Shown here: piece by piece, positions 57,552 to 64,000 of the stretch | How positions within the stretch are numbered: position 1 is the stretch's first letter | Layout of the letters: each line of letters starts with the position of its first letter | Assembly: GCA_034440635.1 (NCBI GenBank) | Contig: JAOTON010000197.1 | Coordinates: 126,501 to 190,500, forward strand | From: Lepas anatifera | Lineage: Eukaryota; Arthropoda; Thecostraca; Lepadidae | Direction of reading: 5' to 3' | Length of the DNA: 64,000 nucleotides | Translations under genes and position numbers: made by a program | The notes under the pieces: generated by a model | The model's input: only the letters and a program-made list of their open reading frames with translations | The model's database searches: none | What the model was told of the DNA's origin: nothing

Positions 57552-58502
57552 ATGCAGTTCAAAATACCGGCGAAAAGCCACTTATTCAAGCGGATGGAAA
57601 CACGGTACCAGTGCCCGCTTGTTCTGGCCCACCGGACGCCTGATCTCGCCAGACACGTAGAAAGGTGTGCCCATAATGACCCCCAGAGCAAAGGGGCCAC
57701 GTGCTGCCCCTTTTACTCGTGGCACTGGGTGCGGGCTGGCGACTACGACCGGCACGTGACCCAGTGTCGGGCAGCCTACCAAGAACGACTGGCACGGCTC
57801 CATCGGCCCAGTCCCTATCCAAGTTCATACCCCACTGTCAAACAGTGGGCAGCCGGCTGGGGCCACACTACTACACCTTGCGTCGCTGGGTCTCCAACCG
57901 ACCTTGATGAAGAGGACTGGGACCGCGAAATGGGCGAGAGCCAAATGGGAACAGGACAAGTCCCTTCCCATTTACACGGCGGCGACATCACACTTGCGGA
58001 TGCTGAGGAAAATGACTGGGACCGCGAAATGGCCGAGAACCAAATGGCAGCAGGACAAGTCCTTTCTCATTTACACGGCGGCGACTTCGCACCTGCGGAT
58101 GCCGAGGAAGATGACTGGGACCGCAAGGTAGCCGAGAACCAAATTGCAACAGTCCCAGTTTCTCTACACACTCTCAGTGGTCAGGCCGAAAGTGGCACGA
58201 CTGAGATCTGCAGATTTTCAACTAGCGCAGCAGACGCTGAAGTGGAGGACTGGGACAGAGAGATCGCCCTCAATCTGGCCGTCGGAAATTGCGCGTCATA
58301 TAATCCTGAAGCTGCCCACCGCGTAGTTTTTAAGATACCGAGCCACGGGCTCGGCAAAGCGGGTCGCCTGGCGGCCCGCCGTGAACACAACGCACGCATC
58401 CAGCGGCTGGCAGATAACCCGGGGCCGCCAAGGTTCAGAGACACCGTAATTCCTCCCCGCTTCCAGGCCGCCCTTTTTGGGATGAAAACCCAATTTCCGT
58501 GA
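57552..58502 (+). CDS. Divergent GTSF1-like protein, copy 23, four tryptophan repeats (316 aa)
   Basis: It has a long amplified-type intron upstream (56506-57551) but a coding sequence of the old type. The usual start codon is ATA here; instead the AAG four codons upstream has become ATG at 57552, directly after the acceptor, restoring a start. Both CHHC fingers are intact with the same spacing. The acidic repeat region has four E/D-x-D-W-D units instead of three. The usual stop is changed to AAC, so translation continues about 31 residues to TGA at 58500-58502. It is open throughout and probably functional or only recently silenced. Confidence 0.7.
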   Translation: MQFKIPAKSHLFKRMETRYQCPLVLAHRTPDLARHVERCAHNDPQSKGATCCPFYSWHWVRAGDYDRHVTQCRAAYQERLARLHRPSPYPSSYPTVKQWAAGWGHTTTPCVAGSPTDLDEEDWDREMGESQMGTGQVPSHLHGGDITLADAEENDWDREMAENQMAAGQVLSHLHGGDFAPADAEEDDWDRKVAENQIATVPVSLHTLSGQAESGTTEICRFSTSAADAEVEDWDREIALNLAVGNCASYNPEAAHRVVFKIPSHGLGKAGRLAARREHNARIQRLADNPGPPRFRDTVIPPRFQAALFGMKTQFP

Positions 58503-58605
58503 AAATTCTGGCGATAGTTTCGTGCATGGCGTGTTTGGGGCCACAGCACCAAACGAAGAGCAGTATGCCTGATATTCCGATCAACATTTTGCGCTAATTG
58601 TGTGT

Positions 58606-58707
58606 ATGGCGTATTTGGGGCCAGACACCAAACAAAGAGTAGAAGGCGTCAAAGTTCGGTGTAATGTAGAGGACAACCCCACCGCAGCATGGCAAAGCAG
58701 ATCTAAG
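58606..58707 (+). CDS. 5' coding exon of gene 24, old lineage
   Basis: ATGGCGTATTTGGGGCC at 58606 opens a 34-codon frame ending TCT-AAG at the GTAAGC donor (58708), phase 0. It joins ACG-CAG-TTC-AAC-ATG after the acceptor at 58908. The 201-bp intron 58708-58908 has the conserved CTAAC branch site. The encoded stretch contains V-R-C-N-V-E-D and T-A-A-W, matching the open phase-0 frame of the amplified units. A second, upstream copy of the ATGGCGTGTTTGGGGCC segment (about 58523) is in a different frame. Confidence 0.6.
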
Positions 58708-58920
58708 GTAAGCTTTAGACAGATTGGGGAAAGTGCAAACGTTAGAACATGGACCATCTGCATTTGGTAAAGAGCAAAGTCATTGTAGATTTAGAATCGT
58801 GGATGAGTGTCGTATAGCTTTATGGTGACCTACTGGTCTGTGCTGTTTGACTCGCGGTGTATGTACATAAGACGTGCAACCATCTAACACAGCATCGTGT
58901 TCTTTCAGACGCAGTTCAAC

Positions 58921-59667
58921 ATGCCGGCGCAAGGCCACTTATTCAAGTGGATGAAAACACGGTACCAGTGCCCGCTTTTCTGGCCCACCAGGGCCTGATC
59001 TCGCCCGACACGTGGAAAGGTGTGCCTACAATGACCACCAGAACAAAGGGGTCACGTGCTGCCCCTTTTACTCGTGGCACTAGGTGCAGGCCGGCGACTA
59101 CGACTGGCACGTGACCCAGTGTCGGGCAGCGTACCAGGAACGACGGGCACGGCTCCATCGGCCCAGTCCGAGCCCAAGTTCATACCCCACTGTCAAACAG
59201 TGGGCAGCCGGCTGGGACCACACCACTCCACCTTGCGCCGCTGGGTCTCCAACCGACCTTGATGAAGAGGACTGGGACCGCGAGATGGCCGACAGCCAAA
59301 TGGCAGCAGGACAAGTCCCTTCCCATTTACACGGCGGCGACATCACACCTGCGGATGCCGAGGAAGAGGACTGGGACCGCGAGATGGCGGAGAACCAAAT
59401 CGCAACAGTCCCAGTTTCTCTTCCACTCTCAGTGGGCAGGCCGAAAGTGGCACGACTGAGATCTCCAGTCCTCCAACTAGCCCATCAGACGCTGAAGTGG
59501 AGGACTGGGACAAAGAGATCGTCTTCAATCTGGCTATCGGAAATTACGGGTCATATGATCCCGAAGCTGCCATCGCCGACCGCGTAATTTTTAAGATACT
59601 GAGCCACGGGCTAGGCAAAGCGGCCCGCCGTGCGCACAATGTCTGCATACAGCGGCTGGCACATTAG
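58921..59667 (+). pseudogene. GTSF1-like copy 24, decayed
   Basis: Two single-base losses within finger 1 (CGCTTTTCTGG near 58975 and CCAGGGCC near 58991) put it out of frame, and the Trp codon after the finger 2 histidine region is TAG (CACTAGGTG near 59081). The tail still encodes E-D-W-D repeats. The end has lost part of the basic region, and the stop is at 59665-59667. Confidence 0.8.
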
Positions 59668-59775
59668 CCGGGGCCGCCAAGGTTCAGAGACACCGTAATT
59701 CCTCCACGCTTCCAGGCCGTCCTTTTTTGGGATCAAAACCCAATTCAAGTGAAAATTCTGGCGATAATTTTGTGC

Positions 59776-59879
59776 ATGGCGTTTTTGGGGCCACAACACC
59801 AAATGAAGAGCAGTAGGCGTCCAATTTTTGGTGTAATGTAGAGGACAACTCCACAGCGCAATTGCAAAGCAGATCTAAG
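59776..59879 (+). pseudogene. Broken 5' exon of gene 25
   Basis: An ATGGCGTTTTTGGGGCC start is present at 59776, but one extra base after GGGGCCA (as in the amplified units) and a TGA in the joined frame separate it from the donor at 59880. The last ~20 codons before the donor still align with the other 5' exons. The intron is 59880-60086, 207 bp. Confidence 0.6.
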
Positions 59880-60098
59880 GTAAGCTTTCGACAGATTCGG
59901 AAAAGTGCAAACGTTAAAACATGGGCCATTTGGATTTGGTAAAGAGTAAAGTCATTGTAGATTTAGAATCATAGATGAGTGTCGTCTAGCTTTATCGTGA
60001 CCTACAGGTCTGTGTCGTTTAACTCACAGTGTATGTGTGTACATGCAATACGTGCAACCATCTAACACAGCATCGTGTTCTTTCAGACGCACTTCAAC

Positions 60099-60858
60099 AT
60101 GCCGGCGAAAAGCCACTTATTCAAGCGGATGGAAACACGGTACCAGTGCCCGCTTTTCTGGCCTACCAAACGCCTGATCTCGCCAGACACATGGAAAAGT
60201 GCGGCCACAATGGCCCCAGAACAAAGGAGTCATGTGCTGCCCCTTTTACTCGTGGCACTGGGTGTGGACTGGCGACTACGACCTGCACGTGACTCAGTGT
60301 CAAGCAGCCTACCATGAGCAACTGGCACGGCTCCATCGGCCAAGTCCCTATCCAAGTTCACACCCCACTGTCAAACAGTGGGCAGTCGGCTGGGACCACA
60401 CCACTACACCTTGCGCCGCTGGGTCTCCAACCGACGCTGACGAAAAGGACTGGGACTACGAGATGGCCGAGAAACAAATGGCAGCAGGACAAGTCCCTTC
60501 ACATTTACACGGCGGCGACTTCGCTCCTGCAGATGCCAAAGAACAGGATTGGGACCGCAAGATGGCCGAGAACCAAATCGCACCAGTCCCAGTTTCTCCT
60601 CACACTTTCAGCGGGCAGGCCACAAGTGGCACGACTGAGATCTCCAGTCCTCCAACTAGCGCAGCAGACGCCGAAGTGGAGGACTGGGACAGAGAGATCG
60701 CCCTCAGTCTGGCCGCTGGAAATTGCAGCTCATATGATCCCCATGCTGCCATCGCCGACCGCGTAATTTTCAAGATACTGAGCCACGAGCTCGGAAAAGC
60801 GGGTCGCCGGGCCGCCCGCCGTGCGCACAACGCCCGCATGCAGCGGCTGGCAGATTAG
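60099..60858 (+). pseudogene. GTSF1-like copy 25, frameshifted
   Basis: One base is lost in finger 1 (CGCTTTTCTGG near 60153) and another in the ATGGCCCC run (near 60213). The second half, from about 60199, is open to TAG at 60856-60858 and keeps finger 2, two clear acidic repeats (one of them E-Q-D-W-D) plus the V-E-D-W-D repeat, and the basic tail. The damage is light, so it may be a recent loss. Confidence 0.75.
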
Positions 60859-61045
60859 CCGGGGTCGCCAAGGTTGAGAGAGCCCGAAACTCCTTCCCGC
60901 TTTCAGGGCATCCTTTTTGGGATCAAAACCCGATTTCTGTGCAAATTTTGGCGATAATTTCGTGCATGGCGTGTTTGGGGCCACAACACCAAACGAAGAG
61001 CAGTGTGCCTGATATTCCGATCAACATTCTTCGCTAATTGCGTAT

Positions 61046-61147
61046 ATGGCATGTTTAGGGCCAAACACCAAAGGAAGAGCAGAAGGTGTCAAAGTTCGGT
61101 GTAATGTAGAGGACAACTCCACCACGGCATGGCGAAGTAGATCTAAG
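61046..61147 (+). CDS. 5' coding exon of gene 26, old lineage
   Basis: ATGGCATGTTTAGGGCC at 61046 opens 34 codons to the GTAAGC donor at 61148, phase 0 with the main exon at 61351. The intron is 203 bp. It aligns throughout with the 58606 exon, which is good evidence that this exon was once under coding constraint. Confidence 0.6.
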
Positions 61148-61362
61148 GTAAGCTTTAGGCAGATTCGGAAAAGTACAAACGTTAGAACATGGGCCATCTG
61201 GATTTGGTAAAGAGCAAAGTCATTGTAGATTTAGAATCGTCGATGAGTGTCTTATAGCTTTATGTTGACCTACAGGTCTGTGCCGTTTGACTCACGGTGT
61301 ATGCACATTTAAGACGTGCAACCATCTAACACTGCATCGTGTTCTTTCAGACGCAATTCAAC

Positions 61363-62132
61363 ATGCCGGCGCAAGGCCACTTATTCAAGCGGATGAAAAC
61401 ACGGTACCAGTGCCCGCTTGCTCTGGCCCACCAAGGGGCCTGATCTCGCCAGACACATGGAAAGGTGCTCCCACATAACCCCCAGAACAAAGGAGTCATT
61501 TGCTGCCCCTTTTACTCGTGGCACTCGGTGCGGGCAGGCGACTACGACTTGCACGTGACCCAGTGTCGGGCAGCGTACCAGGAACGACGGGTACGGCTCC
61601 ATCGGCCCAGTCCCTATCCAAGTTCATACCCCACTGTCAAAGAGTGGGCAGCCGGCTGGGACCACACCACTACACCTTGCGCCGCTGGGTCTCCAACCGA
61701 CCTTGATGAGGACTGGGACCACGAGATAGCCGAGAGCCAAATGGAAGCAGGACAAGTCCCTTCCCATTTACTCGGCGGCGACATCACACCTGCGGATGCC
61801 GAGGAAGAGGACTGGGACCGCGAAATAGCCGAGAACCAAATTGCAACAGTCTCAGTTACACCTCACACTTTCAGCGGGCAGGCCACAAGTGGCACGACTG
61901 AGATCTCGAGTCCTCCAACTAGCGCATTAGACGACGAAGTGGGACAGAGACAGAGAGAACTGGGACAGAGAGATCGCCCTCAGTCTGGCCGCTGGAAATT
62001 GCGGCTCATATGATCCCCATGCTGCTATCGCTGACCGCGTAATTTAAGATACTGAGCCACGAGCTCGGAAAAGCGGGTCGCCGGGCCGCCCGCCGTGCGC
62101 ACAACGCCCGCATGGAGTGGCTGACAGATTAG
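61363..62132 (+). pseudogene. GTSF1-like copy 26, decayed
   Basis: A +1 in finger 1 (CCAAGGGGCC near 61435) is cancelled by a -1 about 35 bases later, scrambling the end of finger 1. An insertion near 61940 (GACAGAGACAGAGAGAAC) breaks the third repeat, and a 2-base loss creates a TAA at about 62043. Finger 2 and the first two acidic repeats remain readable. Confidence 0.8.
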
Positions 62133-62292
62133 CCGGGGCCGCCAAGGTTCAGAGAGCCCGTAATTCCTCCTTGCTTTCAGGCCGTCCTTTTTGGGATCAA
62201 AACCAAATTTCCATGCAAATTTTGGCAATAATTTCGTGCATGGCATGTTTGGGGCCACAACACCAAACGAAGAGTAGACATATTTTGCTGCA

Positions 62293-62819
62293 GGGACTAC
62301 GACCTGCAAGTGACCCAGTGTCAGACAGACTACCATGAGCGACAGGCACGACTCCATCGGCCCAGTCCCTACGCAAGTTCATATCCCACTGTAAAACAGT
62401 GGGTAGCCAGCTGGGGCCACACCATTTCATCTAGAGTCGGTGGATCTCCAACCGGCGCCCACGAGGACAACTGGGACCGCGAGATGGGCCAGAGCCAAAT
62501 CGCTTCAGCACCAATCCCTCCACATTTACTCTGTGGCGACACGGCACCTGCGGCCGCTGACAAAGAGGATTGAGACTACGAGATAGCCGAGAGCCTAATC
62601 GCTTCAGGACCAGTCTCTGCTCACACTGTCAGCGGTGAGGCCACATGTGGCATGACTGACATATCCAGTCCTCCATCCAGCGCAGCAGACGCCGAAGTGG
62701 AGGACTGGGTCAGACAGACGACCCTCAGTCTGGACGCCGGATTTTGCGGCTCGTTTGGTCCAGAAGCTGTCATTGCCGACCGTGTAATTCTTAAGATACC
62801 AAGCTATTGGCTCGGTAAA
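62293..62819 (+). pseudogene. GTSF1-like copy 27, left part
   Basis: A deletion near 62,285 removed the 5' exon, intron and finger 1, fusing the preceding exon region to the middle of finger 2. The finger 2 ligand H64 is Gln here (CTGCAAGTG), and a Trp codon in an acidic repeat has become TGA (GATTGAGAC, 62569-62577). The sequence breaks off at 62819, where a transposon is inserted. Confidence 0.8.
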
Positions 62820-63689
62820 CCAGTAAACATGCCGAGGTCGGGCCGACATCGTGATCTCGTAAGTGGCTTGCCGACGTCGGGCCGATGTCGGCCCGACGTC
62901 GGTATCTCGGCACGCTTTACACGTCGACATGCAGACATCATGCTGAGATCACTCTGCTAAGACGCTAGGCGGCGCTACAGTGGCACAGTTCGCTGGCTGA
63001 TTGCCGTTTGGCCGAATTTGAATCGACTGGCCTCCGGCAAGAGAACGGTTTTTGAAATCCCCAACAGTCAGTCTGTCACAAAGCAATGGTCGCTTTGGTG
63101 GTCTGTTTGCGTGTGCTAGAGTATTGTAATCGTGTGTGACTTTTGCATTTCGTTTTGAGTAGTATTCGTGCAGTCTCGGTTTTATTCTTGGCTTTCTCTT
63201 TCCTTAGGTTGTGAGCATTTGGTGTAACGTGTGAGTTTGAGGTGGAAAGACAGGTAAAAAGCGATCAAGTTGACTTTAATAGTGGATAAATCACGTGGCA
63301 GCGGGAATTGAAGTGTCATGAAACTGTTGCAGTGTTTAATAAAAAAATAAAGAACTGCCGTTGTTTCATATTCGGTTCTCTGAGCGAGATTCCAAAGCGC
63401 TATAAGTTTTGTGTATGAGTTGGTTGAGTCTTTGATCTGAAATCTGAGAAAATCTGATTAGAGGTCTCGAAGACCTGAGTGACAACTTCAAAGCGTTGGT
63501 TCGGTAGTAAACTGTATGCTGGAGTGCAAGGAAAGGGGAACGTCGGCTGGACAGCGGGGAGACCTTAACCCGACGTGGATGTGGGGTGGATCTCGGCTGG
63601 ACGTTGGCAAAGATCTCAGCTGGACATTGGCTGGACCTCGTCATATGCAGACCTACCCGCTGACCAGCCGGCGTCGGCGTGTTTACTGG
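62820..63689. mobile_element. TIR transposon of about 870 bp inserted in copy 27
   Basis: The left end reads CCAGTAAACATGCCGAGGTC. The reverse complement of the right end reads CCAGTAAACACGCCGACGCC. The sub-terminal region has palindromic GTCGGGCCGAC / CCGACGTCGG words (62836-62905). The host sequence on the two sides is contiguous in other copies (CTCGGCAAAGCGG). Here GGTAAAC precedes and GGAAAGC follows the ends, an imperfect target duplication of about 7-8 bp, which would fit a hAT-like element. No transposase frame was found. Confidence 0.8.
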
Positions 63690-63753
63690 GAAAGCGGTTT
63701 GCCGGGCGGCCCGCAGTGCGCACAACGCCCACATGCAGCGGCTGGTAGATTAA
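63690..63753 (+). pseudogene. GTSF1-like copy 27, right part
   Basis: This continues the basic C-terminal region after the transposon (GCGGCCCGCAGTGCGCAC) to TAA at 63751-63753. AATAAA at 63753-63758 overlaps the stop. Confidence 0.8.
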
Positions 63754-63845
63754 ATAAACCTTGGCAGCCTCCAGCTAGAGTGGTCGTAACTCCTCCACGC
63801 TTCCAGGCCGTCTGTTTTCGGGACAGATCCCAGAATTCCGCGCAA

Positions 63846-63960
63846 AGTTCGGCGCTAATTTCGTGCATGGCGTGTTTGGGGCCAGATTACCAAATGAAGA
63901 GCAGTATGCGTGATAGTTCGCACAATGTTCGCCGCTAATTTCGTGTATGGCGCCAAACAC
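63846..63960 (+). pseudogene. Remnant of a 5' exon region with two sub-units
   Basis: Two degenerate copies of the segment TAATTTCGTGCATGGCGTGTT-type sequence (from about 63856 and from about 63936) match the duplicated 5' exon region seen before copies 24 and 26. No donor or following gene is visible before the window ends. Confidence 0.55.
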
Positions 63961-64000
63961 CGAACGCATAGGAGTAGAATAGGAGAAAAAGACACCAGGT

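Overview
This window is eukaryotic, almost certainly animal, nuclear DNA. The genes are spliced (GTAAGT/GTAAGC donors, CTAAC branch sites, TTCTTTCAG acceptors). The left part holds TIR transposons, a LINE remnant, a microsatellite and minisatellites, and there are no bacterial operons or ribosome binding sites. The transposon mix fits an invertebrate, but I cannot name the species.

Layout. (1) Positions 1-12,940 are a gene-poor, transposon-rich flank. It holds a ~6.7 kb hAT-like element (523-7206) bounded by a perfect 8-bp target duplication and filled with GGGGCCC-rich minisatellites. It also holds two TTAA-flanked MITEs packed with AGGTCA/TGACCT hexamers (7707-8740, 9605-10517), two small hAT MITEs (8825-9122, 12625-12903), an antisense LINE reverse-transcriptase remnant and an (AG)24 microsatellite. 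(2) From about 12,945 to 57,550 there is a head-to-tail array with a ~2,014-bp period. It carries 22 nearly identical copies of one gene, with copy 23 at its right edge. (3) From 57,552 to 63,753 there is an older edge: one divergent open copy (23), three decayed copies with a compact ~1.2-kb period (24-26), and a fragment (27) split by an ~870-bp TIR transposon.

The amplified gene encodes a ~253-residue core. It has two adjacent CHHC zinc fingers (C17/H23/H31/C35 and C48/H54/H64/C68), a linker, three acidic tryptophan repeats centred on E-D-W-D (W119, W152, W197), and a basic C-terminus. Tandem CHHC fingers followed by an acidic tryptophan tail is the plan of GTSF1/Asterix proteins, the small cofactors that bind PIWI-piRNA complexes. 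I therefore call it a GTSF1-like family; this is motif-based and was not tested by a search.

The genes interlock. The 5' exon of each gene lies just downstream of the previous gene's stop codon. It is joined by a phase-0 intron (about 200 bp in the old copies, about 1,030 bp in the amplified copies because of an ~830-bp insertion) to the main exon. The reading frame across this junction is conserved between the old and amplified lineages. In the old copies the 5' exon starts with its own ATG. In the amplified copies that ATG is lost, and a perfect Kozak ATG further upstream is in frame in only five units, through either a one-base deletion or a two-base insertion. Copies differ in ways that affect the protein: a zinc ligand replaced in five units, a truncating frameshift shared by three non-adjacent units, and an extended C-terminus in one. 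A 22,159-bp offset between copies 10-11 and 21-22 shows that multi-unit blocks were duplicated.
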